Positions 35,685 to 46,227 of a stretch of DNA of 64,000 nt are shown here, piece after piece. The translations under genes and the position numbers were made by a program. How positions within the stretch are numbered: position 1 is the stretch's first letter; the number at the start of each line of letters is the position of its first letter. The stretch spans positions 3,224,001 through 3,288,000 of the forward strand of contig JAHLEZ010000003.1 in NCBI GenBank assembly GCA_020726505.1, read 5' to 3'. This DNA comes from Leptodontidium sp. MPI-SDFR-AT-0119. Its lineage: Eukaryota; Ascomycota; Leotiomycetes; Helotiales; Leptodontidiaceae. Below the pieces are notes generated by a model that was not told the origin of the DNA, searched no databases, and saw only the letters and a list, made by a program, of their open reading frames with translations.

Positions 35685-37225
35685 GCTGTCTCTCTCAAAT
35701 CGATACCTCACCTCACGAGCGAATCGAGTCGATCAGGAACTCGTATTTGATCGTCAAATGAAAAAGTTCTTTGGCATTCATCAATGGCTGAGGTTGACTA
35801 AAGTTAAGCGCCCTGAAGTTCAGCTCCCTACCAGATCATCGAATGAGGATCGCTCCTGCAGATCACCCCCTGGCAAGCCGCTGGAGACGAAGATTCGGGA
35901 TTGGTACCGGGACGGAACGAAATAACGATCTAGATTTATTTGACGACTTTAAGTTTCGTTTCCACAGAATGTTGTTTCTTTTACCCCTCCGGAGTTTTCC
36001 CCACTTCTTCATCGCCCCCAGAAGAGAAGGCTCCAGCTTGTTCATCTGCTTCTCGCTGGAGAGACTGCAAGCCTGCGGCACAGCTGGATCCCATAAAGCT
36101 GTGTGCTGGGGGGCTAATTGAAGTTGTGGCTGTGATGATTCATCTTCTGGCTTGGTTGGTCTGCATTGTACGCAGCTAAGCGAAGACTTGCGAAGACTTG
36201 GGAGGTTTGTTGCGGTCTTGCAAAACAGTAGTTGAGAAGAACCATCCATCATGTCAACAGACCTGATAAAGGCTGTAGATAGCAAGAACAAAAATTGTCG
36301 CCTGTCAACGTCGCTTCAGACGTTGCTCCAGTACAAATTCCCAAGACAGTGGTGCGAATGCCAGGGTCCCGCTTGGGACTTTGCCGAGTTCTTGGCAGCG
36401 AGCCAACCTCGAAGCAAGCTTTCTTCGCCGTCCTTCAAATCCCTGAGTAAACAACGTCCTTCATCCTCTGCCGCCAAATCTCCCCCCCTCACCACAACTT
36501 TTCGGAATCTAAAACTCAAGATAGAACTGTGCTGAAGTAGGTACTCGCCCTCTTTCCATTAAACACTCACGAATTCTGACCCGTCGGAGGAAATCGACCC
36601 CCACACTCTCCCCTCATCTTTGCACATAAATCGCTTTTACGTCCTTACCCAGACATAATCCACAAGACCACTTAAGCATCAGCCATGATCCAAGGCTCTT
36701 ATCTCTATGATGGCCACGGAATATACCCATGAGTCGATAGCATTGAGGATATACTTCTCAAGTTGAGACTCTGCCACAGGCAGCGTTTGAGATGTCGTGA
36801 GATCAAGGTTTGCAGCCGCGTTTCGGATAACCTTTTTATCCTCACTCAACAGCAACCACCTGCCATCAGCTACCGCTGCGGGCTTGTGAAGATCCGACTC
36901 CACACTCCCCAGATATGTTTATCCCCAATCCTTGGTACAGTGTCAGCCATGTTACAATGCCTTCGTCGAGAGATAACTGCTGTTGATGCGATTTGACCAC
37001 GATAACACCCATGATGGCCTGGGACCCCCTCGCAGACAATGTTATTCTCTTGGTCTCGTTTTCCTGTTGATTGTAGGTTCACACATCCTTGCTGTTTCTT
37101 ATCTCTGGTCCCGTTAGCGCGGGATGGATCATAGTTATCAAGCATGACTTCTCCCTCCACTGCTAGTTCCATCTTTTGGGTTGTGAGGCGAAGTTGTGCT
37201 CTGTGAGTGCAACGAGACAGCAAGA
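35685..37225. other. Intergenic region of 1.5 kb
   Basis: Short ORFs on both strands (for example 36251-36535 plus) show no family features or splice partners. A tandem CGAAGACTTG repeat occurs at 36181-36200. Otherwise nothing seen. Confidence 0.45.
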
Positions 37226-39817
37226 ATGGATCGCATCTTCACCAGCCGCAAGTCGGCTTTGGCTACAGCTATCACAATGGATACTGGATCTTCCACGTCT
37301 TTGGAAAAGACGAAAACCGAAAAGTCGACCGAGAATCTGGTCAGGATATCCGAGAGCAATTCTCGCGATGCAGAGAGGGGAGCTGGGGAACCGCGAGTTG
37401 TGGCCAATATGGAAGAGATTGCCTTGAAGGCACTTCACATCGATGATGATCCAACTCTGAATCCATGGACTTTCAGAATGTTCTTGATCGGTGAGTATTA
37501 TTCTCCGAATCTCCCAGCTAGACGACATGATTATCTGCTAACAATTCAAGGCTTTGGCCTCTCTGGATTCGGCTCGGCTTTAGCAACCATCTTCCTCTTC
37601 AAACCGCAGTCGGTGTCGGTCTCCATCATTTTCTTGACTGTCATTAGCTACGTTGCTGGAAATGCAATGGAGTATATTATACCAAAGACAGGCAAAGTTG
37701 GTCGATGGCTCAACCCGCACCCCTTCAACTCCAAGGAACATCTTGCCATTGTCATCATGGCAGGATCAGCATCTGGAGCAGCAGCAGCGACTGAGGTTCT
37801 GGCAACGCAGAAGCTTTACTACAACATCATCCCGAATGCTGCCGTGGCTATCCTTTTGTTGTTCTCGTCCCAACTGCTCGGATATGGGATGGCTGGAGTG
37901 TTGCGTAAGAGTTTGGTATATCCGACGAAGATGGTTTGGCCGAGTATTCTACCACTCAGTGCCTTGATTGAGACTTTACATCGAGACAAGGTCGAGATGA
38001 AGAAGAAATTCAATCTCTTCTGGGTATGTTGCCATTTTCCTTTCAGTTTCTAATTTTCTGGACGAAAAAATTGGCCCCCTGTTATATTCCCATTCTTGCA
38101 ACAAGATACTAATTTATTGATCAGATAGTGTTCGGAGCCATCGCAGTCTGGGAATGGTTCCCACAATACATTGCACCATTTCTGACCGGCGTCAGTGTTT
38201 TCTGTCTCGCCAATCAGAAGAACCTCGTGTTCACCAACATCTTTGGTGGGACCAGCGGAAACGAAGGACTTGGATTGATGTCCGTAAGTTTTGATTGGCA
38301 GTACATTGGAGTATCGTGCTTCTTTCTGCCCTTGATCACTCTCACCAACAGTTTCATTGGATTCATCCTCTGCATGGCTCTTTACATTGGTGTCTACTAC
38401 GGAAACGTCTGGGACGCCTTGAGATTTCCATTTCTTTCTCAGCAACTCTTCTCAGCGGATTCGAATTCGACTCTCTTTGACGTCTACAACCAATCAAAGA
38501 TTCTTGATGTCAACAATGAGCTCGATACCGTGAGGCTTGCTGCCGTCGGAATTCCATCTTTCGCCACTACTTATGCCACTTACTTACTCACGACCAATCT
38601 CGCTGTCACTGCCACCATCGCCCACATCATGCTCTGGAATCGCGAAGAGGTTGGAGAGTCGTTTAGTCGACCAAGCTGGTCCAAAATAAAGAACTATCGA
38701 CCAACTACCAACAGCTTTATGTTCTGGAAGAAGAAGCAACCAGCTCCTGGATCGGAAAGACTCGATGACGCCGATATATCTGACCTGGACCCTCACTACC
38801 GACAGATGCTTGCATACTCGGAAGTCCCATCCTCGTGGTATATCCTGATCTTCATGATCTCGATGATCCTCGGGATCTTCTGCATCTACAACCTGAAGTC
38901 CACTCTTCCATGGTGGGGATTCCTCGTGGCGGTCACCTTGTCTTTTATGAGCACACTCTTCTTTGGAGCCCTGGCAGGCCTGATCGGGTTCACGGTCCCC
39001 ATCACCAGCCTCATCCAACTCATTGGTGGTTATCTACACCCTGGAAAGCCCGTCGCAAACATGTACTTTGTCCTTTTCGGTGCCAATGCACAAGCTCAGG
39101 CGCTGTATCTCATCCACAACCTCAAACTGGGACAATACGGCAAACTTAGTCCGAAATGTACCTTCACAGTTCAGATCATTGGGACGATGTTTGGAGCAAT
39201 CGTCAACTACGCTTTGATGAATACCATTACCACGAATCAGCGCGAGATTCTTCTTTCAATCCAGGGTACAAACATCTGGTCCGGACAAGTCATTCAGTCG
39301 TTCAATAGTAACGTAAGTCCTCCCTTCCTTCGTACACATTAAACCACTGAACATAACCCAGGCTATCGCCTTCGGCGCTCTCTCGAAATACATGTTCAGC
39401 GTCGGCCGAACCTACCAATGGATAGTCCTCGCTCTCCCACTCGGCTTTGCAATCCCCCTCCCCTTCTACTTCGCGCACCGACGCTTCCCAACGCTTGGAC
39501 TCGACTACGTCGTCACACCCGTCTTAACCTGGTATCTCGGCTACCTGTCTGTCGGCATCAACTCCTCCGTCATGATGTACTTCATAATCGGCTTTGTCGT
39601 TCAATTCCACATCCGTAAGAAATACCCAGAGTGGTTCCTCAAATACAACTATATCCTCGCCGCTGCCATCAGTGGTGGGACTGAGTTACTGGTTTTCGTC
39701 ACGACGTTTGCGGTCCAGGGCGCCAGTGGGAAGGCGGTGCCATTCCCGGCTTGGTGGGGTAATAATTATCAGAAGGGCAATGTGGATTTCTGTATGCGGA
39801 ATCCGGCGGTCGGTTAA
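37226..39817 (+). CDS. Oligopeptide transporter (OPT family)
   Basis: Exons 37226-37490, 37551-38023, 38125-39312 and 39362-39817 give 793 residues. After a 70-residue polar leader the family start LKALHIDDDPTLNPWTFRMF appears. The OPT motif is present as NPHPFNSKEHLA (the usual form is NPGPFNxKEH), and a second conserved block is FGGTSGNEGLGL. About 14-16 hydrophobic segments and the C-terminal FPAWWGNN complete the family picture. OPT proteins import tri- to penta-peptides or glutathione-like compounds with protons at the plasma membrane. The Gly-to-His change in the motif occurs in some fungal branches. Exon 1 starts at the first ATG after a stop-rich region; 39817 is the stop. Confidence 0.93.
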
Positions 39818-40643
39818 GGTAGATGTTGGTATTCATTAGAGAGTGTTGAGAGTGAGTTGGGTTTTGTCAAGCTGATATGAGCACGATGAGGTGATTTGAG
39901 ATTTTAGTCTCAAAATGCTGTTGTTGTATGGGCATGTCTCGAATGTTCCAGTATCCAGCCAGTGACCGAAATTTGAGTGTTCACGAATTCCTGTTAGCAA
40001 AGCTAAACGGCGTCAACAAATATTTGAGTGTCGTTCCACGTCCTTCCAATTGCTGTTTCTGTTATTATTGCCCTCGTTCTGTTTCTCATCGGCATATGGT
40101 CGTAAAGTGCGAAACCTCACTTCCCTCCTCTTCCTCCACCATAAGGCCCTAGTCGCGCAGCTTTCCGCGCTGACGCCAAAATGCAAACTCAAGAGCAGGT
40201 TAAACTCGGAACAGAGGAAAGCGAGATACAAGATTTCTTCTATTATTTGATTGGTGCTAAAGATCCGGAGACGGGGAGTTGTGGGGGAAGACGAATCTTA
40301 TTATTGTTGCTTGCTTGGGTGCTTTTCCTTTGCAACTTGTGGCATGTTGTTCTCGCTAAGTGGCCCCTGGATTTCGCTTCGATTCAGGGGCTGGGCCCCA
40401 CTGCGGGGTAACTGGGGATGTGGATCCATATGGTCATCACCCAGAAATAACTCAAGAAGTCGTGAATCCGTTGTTGTATTATCTAGGAGTGCTAAGGCTG
40501 CAGCTAAAAATAGGGCTCAAACCTCCTAGTCCGTGCGCCGCCTAGCCTGTGTAGGTAGAGCCCTCCACACCCAGGCATCGATAGTAACATAAAAAAAACC
40601 TCGAGGCATGAGGGGGGCCGTAGTTTGGAAGAACACGTATAAT
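39818..40643. other. Intergenic region
   Basis: Convergent 3' flanks of the transporter and methyltransferase 2. Overlapping plus-strand ORFs at 40181-40545 show no family features. Confidence 0.45.
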
Positions 40644-41568
40644 CTACTCTCTGAAGACAGAGAATCTAAGCATCCCCAAAGTCGGTTCAACGTCGTCCCC
40701 CTCTTTACTGAGTCCCTCAAGCAATGCGAAGTCGTAATCCACCCTCCACTTAGTTCCTGTCTCTTCTCCAACTTCATCCCACATCTTCTTGAAACTCTCG
40801 CCACTATGTCGAAACATAATGCCACCCTCATTCGTCTTCTGCACAAACTCTCCAGCAACAGTATTCCCCACCTGTCTTCCCAAGATCAATGAATCCTTCT
40901 TCTCTCTCAAAAGCTTCACCATCCGCTTGCAAACCTCAATCTGCCCATCATAATCAAAGAGATGGAGAAACGACCCTGCGTAGATGATGTCAATGGTTCC
41001 ATTGAGTCCAGAAAGTGCGGAGTTGGCATCGAAGATATCAGCTTCAATGAATTTGCTCTTTAGAGTGTCTTGGTCGAGAAAGAGCCGGTAGCCGATTTCA
41101 AAAAACTCAGCCCGTAGATCACAACCATGGAGATTCTCTTGAACAGCTCCATCATGAACGAGTTTTCGGAGTTCTTGGCCGAAACAACAGCCTAGATCAA
41201 GGAAGTTCTCTTTACCGGACTTCAGGCGCTGGAGAACGGCTGGATAGTCTGGAGAGAGGCTGAGAGCTCTGTCGAATATTTAATATAATATCCACGAGAA
41301 ATTGCTCATCAGGAACCAAACTTACAGATCAAGGAATCGGAACTCGCCAATGCACGGATATGGAAAGACGTCCCAAGCTTCATCGCGCTGGTGATTCTAT
41401 TTAGTCCCTTCTGAATAAACTTAACAGAAAACCTACTATCTTGTACACATGGTCTTCCACTTCAGCCGCTGGGATGTTGCCGTAGTTTTCAAGCAGCTCT
41501 CGTCCCGAGGATCCTAAACCCTTAAGCTTTTGGTCGTACCAAGAGCTTTTCTTGTCTTGAAGATCCAT
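40644..41568 (-). CDS. SAM-dependent methyltransferase, paralogue 2
   Basis: Exons 41568-41437, 41387-41326 and 41268-40644 give 272 residues. The segment RDEAWDVFPYPCIGEFRFL matches paralogue 1 across the same intron position. Motif I is FLDLGCCFGQELRKL, followed by LHGCDLRAEFF and the strand TIDIIYAGSFLHLFDYDGQIE. The end MLRFSVFRE corresponds to WLTFSVQRI in paralogue 1. It has one more intron (41269-41325) than paralogue 1. An upstream ATG at 41619 would give MAATP, like MAEQTP of paralogue 1, but is followed at once by TAA; the frame then continues open into the conserved region, so I start at the next ATG (41568). Loss of about 17 N-terminal residues may or may not matter. Substrate unknown. 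Confidence 0.75.
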
Positions 41569-42734
41569 CTTTGCCTTGGTGTCCGGAATATTCGCCTCGC
41601 CTTAAGGTGTTGCAGCCATGGTTGAGCGTGAGGAAGCAAGATGGGCGACGCAAAATTGCTTCAACAACCGGGAAAATAAAACGAAGAGGGGGCGTCTAGT
41701 AAGACACATATATGATAGCCCTGAAGACCTCGTTCAACCTTGCAAGAAGATCAGCGTCCCAGACGCTCTCCAATTTGCAGGCCCGCAAAGTTCATTTGCA
41801 AGCGTGCAAACCCTCTTCGCAGATGCGCAAATGCTCGCCTCTGGTTGCCTAGTAAGCGAGATTTCTTGCAATTATTTGCTGGGGCGGCGGGCTGCTTCAG
41901 CTCGCATTCGCTCTCAATGGCGAATTAGGGAATTTGCTGCTGCTCACCTTAAGGTAGTCCACCGTAGTCGAGGCACTGACACACAGTAATTTTCTGAGAG
42001 CACACCCTCGCATGAAAATCGCTGCAAGCCAGCAAAGTAGACAGTTCGGCAACATAAGGACTCAATCGCATGTAAGTCTAACTGCCGGAAAACGGCCATT
42101 CTGTAGAGCGTCTTTGGATTTCAAATAAATTAGGTCCATCAAGCAGCAGCCGTGGACTTGTTGATGTTTAAGTGCTAGTTATGTGACATGCCCTCGTTGA
42201 CTGAATGGCTTCGTAAGATCTTTCTTCGTTGTCAGTTTGCCATTGTCCGGCCGTTTTGGTCACACCTCAATGGCACACTACTTGAGAAGAGAAGACCAAG
42301 TTTGTCAAGTGCAGCTGGCAGGGTGCCTCGTGAATCATTGCCCAAATTGTGCCATGACTCTGCAGAAGCCAAAGTCGCCTGGACATTGAAAGTCCTAGAA
42401 TTGTCAAATGATTCACGAGTAATATATTGACTGAGTATAAATCGAAGTCTTCTCTTAGGTTCCAACCTTCTCCGACATCCACACATTCCCAACACCATTT
42501 CACTGTAGACACCATAACACCTTAGCATTAGCTCTTCATTGATACACAGCCCCCATCGGATACTCTCACTATATCCCACACTATACCCGTTACTCAAGCC
42601 CCTCCTACAGAATCTACGAAACGATCCCATCACCGACTCAGCACTGTCACACTTTCCAAAATACTCAGGGCCATCGGATAGATTCACCCACCCCAGGTTT
42701 TGCCGCAGCTTGGTTCGGACCTCGGAGCCTGTCT
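41569..42734. other. Intergenic region of 1.2 kb
   Basis: 5' regions of methyltransferase 2 (minus) and of the secreted-protein gene (plus). Antisense ORF 42232-42687 has no family features and is not called. Confidence 0.45.
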
Positions 42735-43292
42735 ATGATCGAAATGCAGTCCTCATTATGCAAGATTCTCTTCATAATTCTCTCCTTCCTCTTGCTCATC
42801 AACCTAAGCATCGCAGCGCTAGTGGCTGCTGAGCGTCCAGATCTCCAAAATGGCCTCACAACATCCACACTCAACATGACGACCCGCGAAATTCAATACA
42901 GCGACCTCGGAGCCATCGACGTCGGCGGACTCTGCGACACAAGTTTCGGGAAACAAGGCCAATGCTCCTTCGCGGTCTGGACACACTGGCCTACAGACAA
43001 CACTCTTGAAGGCACATCGCACGCTTTCTACGCATTCGATAGCCAGTGCACCCTTATTGGCTATAACCCCGCTGTAAATTTGAAGGGATATGATGGGGAT
43101 GACAAGTTCAGCTTTGCATCTAAGCTGAAATGGTTCATTGATGTGAGGTTCAGTCCTAAGAAGGGATATGGATGGGCGCCGAATGTTATGTATGCCGGGG
43201 ATCGCTATGATAAATCAAAGTGTTGGTATGAACAGACTAGTTCGGGCTGGAGACATAGTCAGGGGGCTTGTAAGATTGCGTTCTGGTGTTGA
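42735..43292 (+). CDS. Small secreted cysteine-containing protein
   Basis: An intronless ORF of 185 residues. Residues 4-30 form a classic signal peptide (KILFIILSFLLLINLSIAAL with a basic residue ahead). The mature part carries six cysteines (in GGLCD, GQCSF, SQCTL, SKCWY, GACKI and the final FWC), an even number that fits three disulfides, and is rich in Trp, Tyr and Gly. No known domain is recognised. Size, secretion and cysteine content match candidate effector or antimicrobial small secreted proteins of fungi, but function is inference only. Either the ATG at 42735 or the one at 42744 could start it; the second gives a tidier signal peptide. Confidence 0.72.
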   Translation: MIEMQSSLCKILFIILSFLLLINLSIAALVAAERPDLQNGLTTSTLNMTTREIQYSDLGAIDVGGLCDTSFGKQGQCSFAVWTHWPTDNTLEGTSHAFYAFDSQCTLIGYNPAVNLKGYDGDDKFSFASKLKWFIDVRFSPKKGYGWAPNVMYAGDRYDKSKCWYEQTSSGWRHSQGACKIAFWC

Positions 43293-44150
43293 TAGAAAGT
43301 GGTGATAGCCGGCAAAGTTGGGCTGGAGGGATGGATACGGTCTTTGCGAGATTCTTTGAGTATGTGTTGTTATCAGGGAGACGAAGTGGTGCGGTTGTAT
43401 CTGCCTGGCCTTCTTGCTGTAAGATATGACCTTTGATGAGCTGAGCGATGGAATACTTGTACGGAACTGTAGTCAAGAGATCGCTCGGCTTACATGAATC
43501 GACACCCTTCAATGTAACAATACCTGTATCTTGAAAATCTTCCATGCTGCCTCCAGCTTCGTTCATATTTTGCCATGCTGCAGAGTAACCTTGTGCCAAG
43601 CCTTGTCTGTTTACTTCGGTAACCGCTCAACTCCTTGGGACTCATCTAATCTTCTTTTCTTGGAGTATGAGCCATACAACAGACTAGTAGTGATTTTTCA
43701 TGCCCCAAAATATTCCGCACCACAATCCGCACTTTTTTAGTCTCCATAGACATGCAGGAACAGAAGGTCACGCTACCAAGGTACAGTCCCAGCAGAGAGC
43801 TCGTCAGTCTGCTCCATCTCCAGAGTTTCGAACAAATACATGTAGCCGAAGTGTAAATATTCATCGACTTTCGGGTCCCGGTTGGATGTGGATAAGCCCC
43901 TTTTTGTTTATTGGTAATTAATCGGAAATAGATCCACTGGGTCTTCAACGGCGTCTACGTCGGTAGCACCACCTAGAGTATGTATGCCTGCCCCTGAAAC
44001 GGCTCCACCCCATGAGAAAATGGGCCCCGCATCTACCTTATGGTACAGCTCCAAACTCCACCCAACGATTAAATCCATATGTCATCCTCCCCCAAATCCG
44101 ATTGATTGCAAATTCAGGCTCCAGCTGCCGTGTTTCTATCCGACCACTGC
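43293..44150. other. Intergenic region left of the transposon
   Basis: A minus-strand open stretch at 43237-43599 has no ATG start and was not called. AT-rich towards 44150. Confidence 0.4.
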
Positions 44151-44863
44151 TATCCCCTTAAGTGCCACCAGGAACGTATGGCGCTACAGGGGGGAAGGCC
44201 CTGTAGCGAGCCCCTAATTTTAAGCGAGGACCGCTGAATTTTCAAGATTCATCTAAATCAGTTAATTTCACACCTTATTTCTATGATTTTCTATAATACC
44301 ACGTAAAGCAATTAGACTTTTTTGCAAATATAAACTCCACATTGCTTACAGCCCCACGTAGTAGTAGTCCTTTTACTTAGGCGGCCCTGATTAGCTGCAA
44401 TTTCATCTAGAGCTACTCGTTTCCTCCCCTGATCATGAAACCTCCCACTTTTACAACAAGCGCAATTCGATGAAGTTAACATTTTGATAATTATTCGTAG
44501 CGGAAACGATTTAGTCTATCATGCCTTCGTTGTAATGTTAAGTGAATAGGGCAATAGGGTCCTCTGGAAAGCAGGAATTAGGTAAGGTAACCTGAAGTCG
44601 AAATCCTCTAATATCATTAGCTCAAATCGCGTTCCGCGTTGTTGTAAAGGTTGGACTTTCGATCGGAGAGTGCCTGCATCAGTAGGATCTAGGTATGCGT
44701 TTTCAAGCATCGTGAGTGCATTAATTATTTAGAGATTAAAGTGGGAAAATAGGCTTTGTTGATGTTATTGTGATGATCCCCCGCCTGAGCCCACGGGCCT
44801 TGTAATGCGGGGCAACTCAGCGCCTACACCTAAATCCATACGTTTCTGGCACTTAAGGGGATA
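44151..44863. mobile_element. 713-bp DNA transposon remnant, same family as the 194-bp MITE
   Basis: The left end TATCCCCTTAAGTGCCA (44151-44167) and the right end, its exact reverse complement (44847-44863), form perfect inverted repeats that differ from the MITE at 13577 by one base (TTAA in place of TTAG). Further inward, the left arm resembles the right arm of that MITE (CCAGGAACG, GCCCTGTAG, AGCCCCTAA, AAGCGAG). If the outer TA is the duplication, insertion was at TA, but TTAA sits 7 bp inside each end, the target of piggyBac-type elements. The inner part is AT-rich and decayed and contains a cysteine-rich ORF (44312-44482). The element ends 7 bp from the stop of a broken 2EXR gene. Confidence 0.8.
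44312..44482 (-). pseudogene. 56-residue Cys-rich ORF, possible transposase C-terminus
   Basis: Within the transposon remnant, on the minus strand, an ATG-started ORF of 56 residues has the pattern C-x-C-C near its start and GCKQCGVYIC near its end, with a basic middle part (RKRVALDEIAANQGRLSKR). A basic linker followed by paired cysteines near the C-terminus is how piggyBac-type transposases end (the cysteine-rich domain). It is too short to be active and lacks any DDE core. A second minus ORF, 44519-44710 (63 residues), lies upstream within the element and is not recognised. Assignment to piggyBac rests on this tail and on the TTAA near the ends; both are suggestive only. Confidence 0.4.
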
Positions 44864-44869
44864 ACAATG

Positions 44870-45819
44870 CTATTTATTGGTCTGGGTGCTCTCTAGAGGA
44901 GAATACGTGACCTTACAGAGCCGAATATTCAGACTATCTGCGACATCATCAACAGTCATCTTTAGATCCCTTTCCAAACATGTACTCTTGGCATTTTTAA
45001 GAAAGTACGACACCATTTTGTCCGGCTCCTCATCAACTTCTTCGAAGCTGAAGCCAAAGCTGCTCCGCACTGTTGGGTCGACGAAGTTCACATCGTCATG
45101 TGGTGCCTCCCAGTTTTGGTCCCAAAATAGAATCAGCTCTTTCAGGTGTCCGCCACGTGGAATGGCATCGGTGAATGGAGGCCATCTGATGCTGGCTGAG
45201 GGTCTAACCCCAAAAGTCATCTTCCCCTTGTAATTGTGTGTTGACAGCCAAACTTCGGAGGTTCTTTCTGTTGCATTTGGCGAGGAAAGCCTCGATGCGA
45301 TTAGTTTCCTCCGTTTCGTTGCCGTCTACTGTGATATACTCCTGGAAGGCCTCTGGTCGCATCAAGCAGATCCGATCCTCACGCCAGTTGGTATAGGCTT
45401 GTGGTGGGAACTTGACCTCGAACTTTGGGAATAGCTCATGGCTGGAGTAAATGTGACCGTCGTGCTTGAATCTGGTTCCGAAGTCTAGTGTGTAGTATTT
45501 CAGAGCTTCTGTCCTTGACTCGTGGCACGCATGGAGGACGGAAGGAACGCCTGCAGTGGTGTACAGGAGGTATGGAGCCCGGAATGGTCCGCAATCATCA
45601 ACTGTTGTAATATAGAGATTGCGAACCCATATGTCGACATTCCGCAACTCGTTAGAGGCGATGGCCCATATGTTGTGCCGAATCTCGGCAGGGAATTTAG
45701 GAAACAAAGTGAAATTGACTCTGAGGTTGAAAGGATGGACCACTTCTGTAGGACTGTACCAGTGGAGTCGGGGCTTGTTTGTTTTCGGCGGACGATTGGG
45801 AGCTGTTTGATGAACTCAT
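44870..45819 (-). pseudogene. Frameshifted 2EXR-domain gene
   Basis: On the minus strand an ATG at 45819 opens a Ser/Gln-rich leader (MSSSNSSQSSAENK) that runs into a stop just where the 2EXR domain begins one frame over: FTLFPKFPAEIRHNIWAIA, then VLHACHESRTEALKYY, both hallmarks of the fungal 2EXR family. The domain frame runs to a stop at 45204. The C-terminal part (MTFGVRPSASIRWPPF... to KVTYSPLESTQTNK) continues in yet another frame to 44870; the switch coincides with a GGGG run at about 45224. Two independent frame breaks argue for a pseudogene, though sequencing errors in homopolymers cannot be excluded. The function of 2EXR proteins is unknown. A transposon end lies 7 bp beyond the last stop. 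Confidence 0.7.
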
Positions 45820-46227
45820 TTTGTGCGTTTGGCGTGATTGGCTCAGCAGACTCACGGACAGCGAGTTTGAGGATGAAGAAATGGAGGGAGGCTTTATCGA
45901 TTATCGCTGTAAAGAGGTGATGGCTTTGTTGGAGCTGTGGGAGCTTGCAGCTTGAATGTTGAGTCTTGATACGATGTTGTGCAACAGAGGGGAGAAATCG
46001 GAGTTGAAGAATTGACGTTGAAGTAGGAGGGAGAGAGGAATGGCAGACAACAGAATTAAAGGAGCAACTAGTAGCAGTATCCAAGGAAGGAAGTCAAGAC
46101 CCTCTTCGACCTTGCTCACTTAATTGCTCTCCGTGAAGGAAGGAGCACTACATATTTCTCAGCTAAAGTCTCGCTTGCTATGCAACCCCCCCCCCCCCAA
46201 AGTCAACAAGATACAGACTTGCAAACC
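45820..46227. other. Intergenic with a hydrophobic ORF and a poly-C tract
   Basis: A minus-strand ORF at 46119-45901 (72 residues) begins with a strong hydrophobic segment (LPWILLLVAPLILLSAIPLSLLL) and could be a small membrane protein or an unjoined first exon. No partner exon was found. A run of about 13 C lies at 46184-46197. Confidence 0.35.

Noticed and set aside
43237..43599. Open minus-strand frame with coding-like composition behind the secreted-protein gene
   Set aside because: No ATG start, overlaps the 3' end of the sense gene and resembles no family; donors inside it could not be joined to any exon.
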